Part shown: one piece after another, positions 1 through 5,516 of the stretch | How the letters are laid out: each line of letters begins with the position of its first letter | Position numbering within the stretch: the first letter of the stretch is position 1 | Origin: an uncultured Gammaproteobacteria bacterium | GTDB lineage: Bacteria; Pseudomonadota; Gammaproteobacteria; Halothiobacillales; Halothiobacillaceae | Direction: 5' to 3' | Assembly: GCA_938004235.1 (NCBI GenBank) | Contig: CALKWL010000006.1 | Span: forward strand, 1-8,480 | Length of the DNA: 8,480 bases | The notes under the pieces: model-generated | The model's database searches: none | The model's input: only the letters and a program-made list of their open reading frames with translations | What the model was told of the DNA's origin: nothing | Position numbers and translations under genes: made by a program

Positions 1-45
1 GATTGACTGACGTGACTGGAGTTCAGACGTGTGCTCTTCCGATCT
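1..45. other. Illumina adapter and index sequence (artefact)
   Basis: This is not biological sequence. Positions 12-45 match the TruSeq read-2 adapter (GTGACTGGAGTTC... ending in GCTCTTCCGATCT). Positions 4-11 (TGACTGAC) are an 8-nt i7 index in reverse complement, preceded by GAT from the P7 tail. The stretch is the exact reverse complement of 8435-8479 at the other end. Reading frames through it give known adapter-derived peptides such as GVQTCALPI on the plus strand and RSEEHTSELQS on the minus strand. The true left edge is therefore at about position 46. Confidence 0.97.
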
Positions 46-336
46 CATCATGCGCTCGGCGGCAGATTGCGCCGTGTGTTCGGCCTGTCCCTGCAAGCTC
101 TTCTCCAGTCGGCTTTGCATCTCAAGCTCATGGATGGCGCGTTTGGAATGTTCCTCGGCTTCAAACTCGCGCAATTGCTGGGTAATCTGGTCTGCGATGC
201 GTTCGCTAACCTCGGATGAGCCCTCCTTGGGCATGGCTTCAAGCAGTGCGCGCTGAGCTGTCTCGTGCTCAGCCTGCGCCCTGTCATGTGCCGTATGCAG
301 GGCGGCGAGGCTGGAACTGAGGATGCTGATTTTGCC
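46..336 (-). pseudogene. In-frame continuation of the response regulator beyond an internal TAG, cut by the contig edge
   Basis: Directly after the TAG at 339-337 the same minus-strand frame stays open for 97 codons, as far as the adapter junction. The translation looks like real protein: it is rich in Glu, Gln, Ala and Arg, with segments such as HTAHDRAQAEHETAQRALLE and ITQQLREFEAEEHSKRAIHE. This suggests a long charged helix or coiled coil, and the competing frame (minus strand, 530 to 48) is instead full of Arg, Pro, Ser and Cys. It extends the helix at the end of the upstream piece. No Shine-Dalgarno sequence precedes the first internal ATG (234-232), so separate translation is unlikely. 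I infer one longer gene interrupted by a nonsense change or a base error; CAG (Gln) to TAG would be a single substitution. The natural C-terminus is not in the window. Confidence 0.7.
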
Positions 337-933
337 CTACAGGATGTCTTCCACCTGGTGCAGGTGCTCGCCGAGCGCGGCATGAACCACCTGGGATGCG
401 GCCTCTTCGGCGCGTTGCAGATTGGCCTGTTCGACCATCTGGCGCACCAGGGATTCGAGCTCTGCGGTAATGACGAATTGTGGTTGCGCCAGGACTGGCG
501 GCGCCTCGGCGACAGGGGCTTCCTCTGCAACGTGGGCGATTTCGACCTGGGGCGCTGTCTGCACGCGTTCGATTACCAGTTCACGGAGTACTTGCTCAAG
601 CGCCTCATCACTGATGGGTTTGATAATAAAGCCCTTGGCGCCGTTCTTGGCGGCCTCGTCGCGATCCTCCTGGCTGTCTTTGGATGTACACATGACAATC
701 GGCACATCGCGCATGGCGGGGAGCTTCAGGATTTCAGCTGCCGCTTCGTAGCCGCTCATATTGCCCATTAAAACATCCATGAAGATGAGAGCCGGCGGTG
801 CGCTGTGCTGGAGAAGTTCAATCGCAGCTTCACCGGAATCAGCCATTTCGACTTGATAGTTTTGCAGGTCAAGCTTTCTCTTCAGGGTCAGGCGGGCTGT
901 TTTTGAATCGTCAACGACCAGGATGGTTTTCAT
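337..933 (-). CDS. Response regulator, CheY-like receiver domain with helical C-terminal extension (198 aa to the TAG)
   Basis: Residues 1-120 form a receiver domain that would accept phosphate from a histidine kinase. The acidic pair is D8/D9 (VVDDSKTAR), the phosphoacceptor is D53 (LIFMDVLM), the switch Thr is T83 (VMCTSKD), and K105 followed by P106 (IIKPIS) completes the active site. An Ala/Pro/Val/Glu-rich linker (about 126-150) follows, then a helical segment (155-198) that runs into the TAG. No DNA-binding or GGDEF output domain is visible, so output is probably through protein contacts made by the helical tail. ATG at 933 gives a standard receiver N-terminus, though the upstream Shine-Dalgarno is weak. 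The gene lies 71 nt downstream of the PanE-like gene on the same strand. The stop looks premature, because coding continues in frame after it. The partner kinase is not in the window. Confidence 0.85.
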   Translation of the reverse strand: MKTILVVDDSKTARLTLKRKLDLQNYQVEMADSGEAAIELLQHSAPPALIFMDVLMGNMSGYEAAAEILKLPAMRDVPIVMCTSKDSQEDRDEAAKNGAKGFIIKPISDEALEQVLRELVIERVQTAPQVEIAHVAEEAPVAEAPPVLAQPQFVITAELESLVRQMVEQANLQRAEEAASQVVHAALGEHLHQVEDIL

Positions 934-1004
934 GATGGTAAGTCTCGCGAGCTCTAAATAGCCCTTAGTGTAGATGGAAGTTTTAGCGATTTAATTAAAA
1001 ATCG
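934..1004 (-). other. AT-rich spacer upstream of the response regulator
   Basis: This 71-nt gap separates the stop of the PanE-like gene from the response regulator start. It holds a small imperfect signal: CGATTT at 987-992 pairs with AAATCG at 999-1004 around AATTAA, immediately after the PanE-like stop. No T-tract follows on the minus strand, so this is not a convincing intrinsic terminator. A TACACT hexamer read on the minus strand is a possible -10 box without a good -35. The response regulator may have its own promoter here, but the sequence does not settle this. Confidence 0.35.
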
Positions 1005-1778
1005 TCACTGAGGCGTGAGTTTTTCTGCAATGGATTGGAGCGTTGGAGCGACGATGCCGTGGTGCTGCATGGCTTGCAAGGCGCGTTCAAGACGCGCTGA
1101 AGCCGTCCGTCCCATACACTTGTGCGCTGGGTCGCCGCGAAAACCTTCGAGCATACCCTGAACCAGTTTCTCATGATCGAACGTCATTTGGGTCAGCGCT
1201 TCCTGAAGCAGGATGACTTCAAGTGCAACCGCGCGCGCAAGGGGCTCATGCTGCGCCCAAAGCTCATCAACCGTGCCGCCTACGGCCAGTCCAGCGATAT
1301 TGGAGGTCAGAATATACACATTCTTGCGTACCAGCTCCCAAACCATGGCATCCATGCTGTTGACCTCGCGTGCGGGTAGATCAACATGGTGCATGGCCGT
1401 CATGATAAGACCGGCATGATGTCCGAATACCGGGGATGACAGAAGCGGTTTGCTATCCATGCCTTTTTTCTTTTCAAACCAGACCGACATGATGGTCGGA
1501 GCCTGCAATCCATGCCCCTCCCAATCGGGCGGCAGCAACTCGTTTTGCAGCAAGACCAGACGGTCGCGCCAGGGCAGGGGCATATCATGCAGACATCCCT
1601 GCAACTGAGCTTCGCCTACGGCAAGAATCACGGCCATGGGCTCCGGATTGATGCGATGGGCGTCATCCAGCGCCATCTGGCGCGTCACCGGGTACACAGG
1701 ATGCCCAGCGCGCAGAAAACCGCGCGCCAGAACGCTGCCGATCTCTCCCATGCCGATAATGATAATCGGGTCGTTCAT
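1005..1778 (-). CDS. NAD(P)-binding Rossmann protein resembling ketopantoate reductase (PanE/ApbA-like), 257 aa
   Basis: The N-terminus has a Rossmann dinucleotide-binding fingerprint GMGEIG (residues 9-14) after a hydrophobic strand (PIIIIG). Two later features recall ketopantoate reductase: QNE at 78-80 sits where PanE has its QNG loop, and RKN (151-153) opens a helix (WELVRKNVYILTSNIAGLA) placed like the PanE segment with the catalytic Lys. The C-terminal helix GIVAPTLQSIAEKL also fits the fold. Overall similarity is low, and the protein is shorter than typical PanE (about 300 aa). A function in pantothenate synthesis should therefore not be assumed. It may be another small-molecule reductase or a non-catalytic relative. 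The ATG directly abuts the roxA stop (TAAATG), and the Shine-Dalgarno GGAGGAA lies within the roxA 3' end, 6 nt before the start. That points to co-transcription and translational coupling with roxA. Confidence 0.65.
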   Translation of the reverse strand: MNDPIIIIGMGEIGSVLARGFLRAGHPVYPVTRQMALDDAHRINPEPMAVILAVGEAQLQGCLHDMPLPWRDRLVLLQNELLPPDWEGHGLQAPTIMSVWFEKKKGMDSKPLLSSPVFGHHAGLIMTAMHHVDLPAREVNSMDAMVWELVRKNVYILTSNIAGLAVGGTVDELWAQHEPLARAVALEVILLQEALTQMTFDHEKLVQGMLEGFRGDPAHKCMGRTASARLERALQAMQHHGIVAPTLQSIAEKLTPQ

Positions 1779-2954
1779 TTAAGCTTCCTCCAGCAGCATG
1801 ACCGCCCCGCGCGCATACATGCGATGCAACAGCGTCCAGATTGTCTCGGGATAGGACGTCAGCCCATCCATGTGGAAGTGGTGCTCACGGCACAGCATTT
1901 CGACGCTTGCACGTTCCGTGCCCGCCAGTTCAATGTACTCCCCGTCAATGAAAAACAGCAGGTCTTGCGGGCGCTGGATAAAAGCCATGCGCGCCGCCGG
2001 CACACGTTGCAGCACCGCGCCGTTCTCGATCATCTCGCGCAAAGACACGGCGTCCAAGGGCTCGTTTTCGGGATACATGGCGGCAAGATTGAGGTTGCGC
2101 TCAGTCAGCCATTCGCCAAGGATGCGTTGCAGTAAGGCATCGTCCGGTGTGATGGCATTACGCACCAGCGCACTGAGTTTATCCAGCGCAGCCCGGCTGA
2201 TCTCGCCGGGATTGGGCTGCGAGGCCAGATCTGGGTCGGTATAACGCACGCGCGAACTGACACGCTCAATCAGGGCGTCACACACGGCACTGACGATGTC
2301 GCTGTGCGCAGGGGCGCGGAAGCCGATCGACCAGGTCATGCACTCGCTGAGAGCAATGCCGTGATGTGGTACGCCAGGCGGTAAGTAGAGCAAATCGCCG
2401 GGTTCCAGTTCCCAGCTTTGATCGGGATTGAAGTCTTTGAGTATGCGCAGATCCAGGCCGTCGATATAAGCATTCTCGTCATCGCGCGCCTGGCTTTCGA
2501 TCATCCAGCGGCGGCGGCCATGCGCTTGCAGCAAAAACACATCGTATTGATCGACATGCGCGCCGACCGAGCCGCCGGGCGGAGCGTAGCTCATCATCAG
2601 ATCGTCAATACGCCAATCGGGAATAAAACGAAACGGTTCGACAATCGCCATGATTTCCGGCAGAGCTTTTTCCACATCAGATACCAGAATCGACCAGCCC
2701 TCGGCGGGCAAAGTGCTGAAATCCTCTTCGCTGAAGGGGCCGTAGCGCAATTCCCAAGGCTTGCTGCCGCAGTTTTCCAGCACCATGCGGCTGTGCACGC
2801 CTTCCTCGCAGGCCAGGCCTGCCAGCTCCTCCGGCGTCACGGGAGCCTCAAAGTTCGGGAACGCCTGACGAATCAGCAGCGGTTTTTTCTGCCAGTAATC
2901 ACGCAAAAACGTTTCGACGGATAGGCCGCCCAGAACCTGCTCTGTGCTCCACAT
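1779..2954 (-). CDS. roxA: Ribosomal protein uL16 3-hydroxylase, JmjC/cupin 2-oxoglutarate oxygenase (391 aa)
   Basis: RoxA (YcfD) hydroxylates an arginine of ribosomal protein L16 using Fe(II), O2 and 2-oxoglutarate. Family hallmarks are strong: PDWRIDDLMMSYAPPGG (112-128), then GAHVDQYDVF carrying the iron ligands H133 and D135, GRRRW (146-150) in the 2-oxoglutarate region, and LEPGDLLYLPPGVPHHG (183-199) with the third iron ligand at about H197. The C-terminal part matches the dimerisation and winged-helix region, and overall length is close to E. coli RoxA (373 aa). I chose ATG 2954 because MWSTEQVLGGLSVETFLRDYW aligns with the family start and a GGAGGA lies 9 nt upstream. The frame is open up to 3080, but those extra 42 residues are not conserved and run into a repeat. 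It is the first gene of a likely two-gene unit with the PanE-like reductase. Confidence 0.93.
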   Translation of the reverse strand: MWSTEQVLGGLSVETFLRDYWQKKPLLIRQAFPNFEAPVTPEELAGLACEEGVHSRMVLENCGSKPWELRYGPFSEEDFSTLPAEGWSILVSDVEKALPEIMAIVEPFRFIPDWRIDDLMMSYAPPGGSVGAHVDQYDVFLLQAHGRRRWMIESQARDDENAYIDGLDLRILKDFNPDQSWELEPGDLLYLPPGVPHHGIALSECMTWSIGFRAPAHSDIVSAVCDALIERVSSRVRYTDPDLASQPNPGEISRAALDKLSALVRNAITPDDALLQRILGEWLTERNLNLAAMYPENEPLDAVSLREMIENGAVLQRVPAARMAFIQRPQDLLFFIDGEYIELAGTERASVEMLCREHHFHMDGLTSYPETIWTLLHRMYARGAVMLLEEA

Positions 2955-2963
2955 GCCTTCATG

Positions 2964-2969
2964 TCCTCC
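2964..2969 (-). promoter_or_regulatory. Shine-Dalgarno site deciding the roxA start
   Basis: The minus strand reads GGAGGA here, 9 nt before ATG 2954. No comparable site precedes the upstream in-frame ATG at 3080. This supports the 391-residue RoxA over the 433-residue reading. Confidence 0.7.
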
Positions 2970-3006
2970 ATGAGTAGGGTCGTTAGCGGATGGTATCTTG
3001 CCTTTC

Positions 3007-3020
3007 CATTTGCGCAAATG
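3007..3020. promoter_or_regulatory. Perfect 14-bp palindrome upstream of roxA (possible operator)
   Basis: CATTTGCGCAAATG is its own reverse complement. It lies 52 bp upstream of the roxA ATG, just outside the neighbouring repeat unit, in the stretch where a roxA promoter would be expected. On the minus strand a TTGGCA (-35-like) overlaps its upstream edge. A dimeric regulator site is plausible but inferred only from symmetry and position. Confidence 0.35.
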
Positions 3021-3059
3021 CCAAAAAACAGCCGAGCTCTTGCCCGGATAATGCAAGGC

Positions 3060-3278
3060 TAACAGGATGTTGAAAAACACTCAGTCCGTGCAAGCTAGGG
3101 ATGGCTTGCACGAAGATCAGACACGCTGAGTGATTGATCTTCGGAGACCGTCGCGGCTGGGCACATCCATGTCCCCAGTCCTTCGGGGAATGCTGCGCAT
3201 TCCATCGTTGCACCAGGCATGTACCGCGACGAGGTGAATTTAAAAAGGGCAGGAAAGCCCTTTTTCAACATCCTGTTA
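3060..3278. repeat. Hairpin-rich repeat unit with 18-bp terminal inverted repeats (MITE-like)
   Basis: The unit is bounded by TAACAGGATGTTGAAAAA (3060-3077) and its exact reverse complement (3261-3278). Inside are further short perfect inverted repeats: CACTCAG 3078-3084 with 3126-3132; CGTGCAAGC 3087-3095 with 3104-3112; CGAAGATCA 3111-3119 with 3135-3143, which competes with the previous stem; GGAATGC 3187-3193 with 3197-3203; and AAAAAGGGC 3242-3250 with 3257-3265. A near-palindrome around ACATCCATGT lies at 3157-3178. No transposase is encoded. AAGG occurs just outside both ends (3055-3058 and 3279-3282), a weak hint of target duplication. The right end supplies the hslU TAA stop codon. 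The form fits a miniature inverted-repeat element or a structured intergenic repeat; mobility is inferred. It fills most of the 321-bp space between hslU and roxA. Confidence 0.65.
3242..3265 (-). terminator. Bidirectional intrinsic terminator after hslU
   Basis: AAAAAGGGC (3242-3250) and GCCCTTTTT (3257-3265) form a 9-bp stem with a 6-nt loop (AGGAAA on the plus strand). Read on either strand, the GC-rich stem core is followed directly by a T-tract. It starts about 10 nt after the hslU stop and should end hslVU transcription, separating it from roxA. Confidence 0.8.
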
Positions 3279-4628
3279 AAGGATATACCGGCTCAAATCC
3301 TCGCGCTTGGCCAGCACGCCGAGCTTTTCGTCCACATCGGCGGCATCCAGGCGGATGGAGTCGCCGCGGCGCTGCGGGGCATCGAATGCCAGCTCTTCCA
3401 GCAGGCGTTCGACCACGGTGTGCAGGCGACGTGCGCCGATGTTTTCAGTGCTGGTATTCACTTCAAACGCGACTTCAGCCAGACGGCGAATGGCGGTTTC
3501 GGTGAATTCAATAGTCACGCCCTCGGTGGCCAGCAGGGCTTGGTATTGCTTGATAAGCGCTGCGTCCGGCTCAGTGAGAATGCGCACAAAATCGTCGGCG
3601 CTCAGCGCATTGAGTTCAACGCGGATGGGCAGACGGCCTTGCAGTTCGGGGATCAAGTCCGAGGGACGCGAGACATGGAAGGCGCCGGAGGTGATGAACA
3701 GGATGTGATCAGTGTTAATCATGCCGATCTTGGTGGTGACTGTGCTGCCTTCGATGAGCGGCAGCAGGTCGCGCTGCACGCCTTCGCGGGAGACATCGCT
3801 GCCGCTGTATTCGCCTTTGCGGCAAATTTTGTCGATTTCGTCGATAAACACGATGCCGCGTTGTTCGACCAGTTGCGCGGCTTCGGCTTTAAGTTCGTCG
3901 TCATTCACGCGGCGGGCGGCTTCATCTTCAGTCAGCGCACGCAGAGCTTCGTCCACACGCATTTTCTTGCGCTGGGTTTTGCCTGTGCCCATGTTTTGAA
4001 ACAGTCCCTTGAGCTGATTGGTCATATCTTCCATACCGGGCGGACTGAAGATTTCAACGCTGCTGCGCACTGCGTCCAGTTCAACCTCGATTTCCTTGTC
4101 ATTCAGGCTGCCGTCGCGCAGTTTCTGGCGGAATTTTTCGCGCGTGTTGCTGTAGGCCTTTTCGGTGTTGCTGTCGCTCTCCCACGCGCCGGTTTCCTGC
4201 CCCAGACTGCGCGGCGGCGGTAAGAGGGCATCGAGCACACGCTCTTCTGCCGCTTCCGCGGCTTTGTCTCGTACCTTGGCTTGTGCGCTTACGCGCAGCA
4301 TTTTCATGCCGACCTCAGCCAGATCGCGGATGATGCTTTCCACATCGCGACCAACATAGCCCACTTCGGTAAATTTGGTGGCTTCGACTTTCAAAAACGG
4401 CGCTTCGGCCAATTTGGCCAGGCGGCGGGCGATTTCGGTTTTACCTACGCCGGTGGGGCCGATCATGAGAATGTTTTTCGGCGTGATTTCGCTGCGCATC
4501 GGTTCGGCGACGTTTTGGCGGCGCCAGCGGTTGCGCAGGGCAATCGCCACAGCGCGTTTGGCATCGGCTTGGCCGACGATGTGCTTGTCCAGTTCGGCAA
4601 CGATTTGGGCAGGGGTCAGTGTGGTCAT
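3276..4628 (-). CDS. hslU: ATP-dependent protease ATPase subunit HslU (450 aa)
   Basis: HslU (ClpY) is the AAA+ ring that unfolds substrates and feeds them to the HslV peptidase in the cytoplasm. Motifs are complete: N-terminal LDKHIVGQADAKRAVAIALRN, Walker A GPTGVGKT (57-64), pore loop GYVG (90-93), Walker B IVFIDE (259-264), the sensor-1/arginine-finger stretch ITSGAFHVSRPSDLIPELQG (312-331), and sensor-2 GARRLHT (398-404). The variable intermediate domain lies at about 112-240. The C-terminus LSRYIL is the conserved tail that docks into HslV. Length is close to E. coli HslU (443 aa). It starts 80 nt after the hslV stop, with only a weak Shine-Dalgarno and a hairpin in the gap. Its TAA stop coincides with the edge of the 3060-3278 repeat, yet the protein end is normal, so nothing has been lost. 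Confidence 0.97.
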   Translation of the reverse strand: MTTLTPAQIVAELDKHIVGQADAKRAVAIALRNRWRRQNVAEPMRSEITPKNILMIGPTGVGKTEIARRLAKLAEAPFLKVEATKFTEVGYVGRDVESIIRDLAEVGMKMLRVSAQAKVRDKAAEAAEERVLDALLPPPRSLGQETGAWESDSNTEKAYSNTREKFRQKLRDGSLNDKEIEVELDAVRSSVEIFSPPGMEDMTNQLKGLFQNMGTGKTQRKKMRVDEALRALTEDEAARRVNDDELKAEAAQLVEQRGIVFIDEIDKICRKGEYSGSDVSREGVQRDLLPLIEGSTVTTKIGMINTDHILFITSGAFHVSRPSDLIPELQGRLPIRVELNALSADDFVRILTEPDAALIKQYQALLATEGVTIEFTETAIRRLAEVAFEVNTSTENIGARRLHTVVERLLEELAFDAPQRRGDSIRLDAADVDEKLGVLAKREDLSRYIL

Positions 4629-4671
4629 GCTATGGATTCGCTTCGGGTTGGATTTTGGCTTATTCGCTTAT

Positions 4672-4715
4672 CAGGCGGCTGAAATACTTATGTCGGCCGC
4701 CTGTTATTTCAGCCG
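4672..4715. repeat. Overlapping inverted repeats in the hslV-hslU gap
   Basis: CGGCTGAAATA (4676-4686) is perfectly inverted at 4705-4715, and CAGGCGGC (4672-4679) is perfectly inverted at 4696-4703. The two pairings share bases, so they give alternative hairpins. The hslV TGA stop (4711-4709) lies within the distal arm. No T-tract follows, so a terminator is unlikely. A stem separating hslV from hslU on the shared mRNA, affecting stability or relative expression, is an inference. The GGCTGAAATACTTAT part (4677-4691) recurs with one mismatch at 5285-5299, upstream of hslV. Confidence 0.6.
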
Positions 4716-5251
4716 TCGGTTAGAACTTCAAGGGTAAAGTTGCGGTTGGTGTACACGCAGGTGTCCGCGGCGATTCCGAGCGAGACTTCGACAATTTCGC
4801 GCGCACTGAGGCTGGAGTGTTGCAGCAGAGCGCGTGCTGCCGACTGGGCATAGGCGCCGCCGGAACCGATGGCCAGCAGCTCATGTTCCGGCTCAAGCAC
4901 ATCGCCCAGGCCGGAGATGGTGAGCATGGCTTCCTTGTCAGCCACGATCAACATGGCCTCCAGGCGGCGCATGGCACGGTCGGTGCGCCAGTCCTTGGCC
5001 AGTTCGACCGCCGAGCGCACCAGATTGCCGCCGTGTTTAACCAGCTTGTCTTCAAAACGCTCGAACAGGGTGAAGGCATCCGCTGTACCGCCGGCAAATC
5101 CGGCAATCACCCTGCCGTCAAAGAGTCTACGCACTTTGCGTGCATTGCCCTTGACGATGCTTGCGCCGAGGGAGACCTGGCCGTCGCCGCCGATCACGGT
5201 TTGGCCGTTGCGTCGCACACAGAGAATGGTGGTGCCGTGGTAGCTTTCCAT
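4709..5251 (-). CDS. hslV: ATP-dependent protease peptidase subunit HslV (180 aa)
   Basis: HslV (ClpQ) is the N-terminal-threonine peptidase of the HslVU protease, related to proteasome beta subunits and forming a double hexamer. The chain begins MESYHG followed by TTILCVRR, so the nucleophile is T7, exposed after removal of a six-residue propeptide; E. coli HslV loses only Met. GGDGQVSLG (21-29), KGNARKVRRL with the conserved Lys (34-43), GFAGGTADAFTLFERFE and GSGGAYAQSAARALL are typical family segments. Length matches the family. It is the first gene of the hslVU pair. The upstream region on the minus strand is AT-rich (TAATAATCTTAAAAT) and could hold a promoter, but no clear heat-shock sigma site was seen. 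The Shine-Dalgarno is weak. The family start motif (M-x-x-Y-H-G-T-T) fixes the start. Confidence 0.97.
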   Translation of the reverse strand: MESYHGTTILCVRRNGQTVIGGDGQVSLGASIVKGNARKVRRLFDGRVIAGFAGGTADAFTLFERFEDKLVKHGGNLVRSAVELAKDWRTDRAMRRLEAMLIVADKEAMLTISGLGDVLEPEHELLAIGSGGAYAQSAARALLQHSSLSAREIVEVSLGIAADTCVYTNRNFTLEVLTDG

Positions 5252-5284
5252 GAGTTTCAGCCTTGAATTTTAAGATTATTAGGA

Positions 5285-5449
5285 GGCTGAAAAACTTATC
5301 CATGAGTTTTTCAGTCCGATCGCGTCCGGTAAACGCCCGGACTCGATAGCGATAAATCAATCACCTGCGTGATTGATTTGCGTGCGGGACATCCGTGTCC
5401 CGCCGTATCAGACGGCTGAAAATAAGCACCTCAGCCGTCTGATACGGCG
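5285..5449. repeat. Second hairpin-rich repeat region, between hslV and rlmKL
   Basis: This stretch is a tandem run of perfect stems: CTGAAAAACT 5287-5296 with 5305-5314; GTCCGG 5324-5329 with 5337-5342; AAATCAATCAC 5354-5364 with 5369-5379 (4-nt loop); GCGGGACA 5384-5391 with 5396-5403 (4-nt loop); and a 19-bp stem 5401-5419 with 5431-5449. It shares four motifs in the same order with the 3060-3278 unit: TGAAAAAC, CAGTCCG, GTGATTGAT and ACATCC(A/G)TGTCCC. The two look like diverged members of one repeat family. It fills most of the 265-bp divergent spacer, so hslV and rlmKL promoters must lie within it or at its edges. Confidence 0.6.
5401..5449. repeat. Perfect 19-bp inverted repeat hairpin with 11-nt loop
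   Basis: CGCCGTATCAGACGGCTGA (5401-5419) is exactly reverse-complemented at 5431-5449 around AAATAAGCACC. It is the strongest single stem in the window. No T-tract follows on either strand, so it is not a standard terminator. Its left arm (TATCAGACGGCTGAAAATA) closely matches TATCAGGCGGCTGAAATA in the hslV-hslU gap. It begins inside the preceding GCGGGACA stem and lies 67 bp before the rlmKL ATG. Confidence 0.75.
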
Positions 5450-5472
5450 TCAGATTTTGGGGGCTGTTTGCC

Positions 5473-5484
5473 AGCTTGCAAGCT
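5473..5484. promoter_or_regulatory. Perfect 12-bp palindrome upstream of rlmKL
   Basis: AGCTTGCAAGCT is self-complementary and ends 32 bp before the chosen rlmKL ATG. It could be a dimeric regulator site or a chance palindrome. No promoter boxes could be placed around it with confidence. Confidence 0.25.
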
Positions 5485-5516
5485 CGCGCAAGGCGATTGT
5501 GCCACGACACGCTATC

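Noticed and set aside
3..256. Short plus-strand ORFs at the left edge, starting MTDVTGVQTCALPIS, MCSSDL and MLFRSH
   Set aside because: They are translations of adapter sequence running into the antisense of the response regulator. These peptides are well-known database artefacts.
48..530. 160-codon minus-strand ORF overlapping the response regulator in another frame
   Set aside because: Its composition (Arg, Pro, Ser, Cys rich) is that of an out-of-frame shadow, while the response regulator frame gives sensible helices on both sides of the TAG.
46..939. Genetic code with TAG reassigned, to explain the response regulator interruption
   Set aside because: The NlpC/P60 gene ends naturally at TAG (8366-8368) and no other gene contains an internal TAG, so the interruption is local.
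2983..3213. 76-codon minus-strand ORF across the 3060-3278 repeat (also the 42-residue upstream extension of roxA)
   Set aside because: It translates inverted-repeat sequence (SVFQHPV comes from the terminal repeat) and has no conserved domain. RoxA homology and the GGAGGA site support the start at 2954.
3219..4223. 334-codon plus-strand ORF opposite hslU
   Set aside because: hslU is unambiguous on the other strand; the long antisense frame follows from its codon bias. The N-terminal FQHPV comes from the repeat end.
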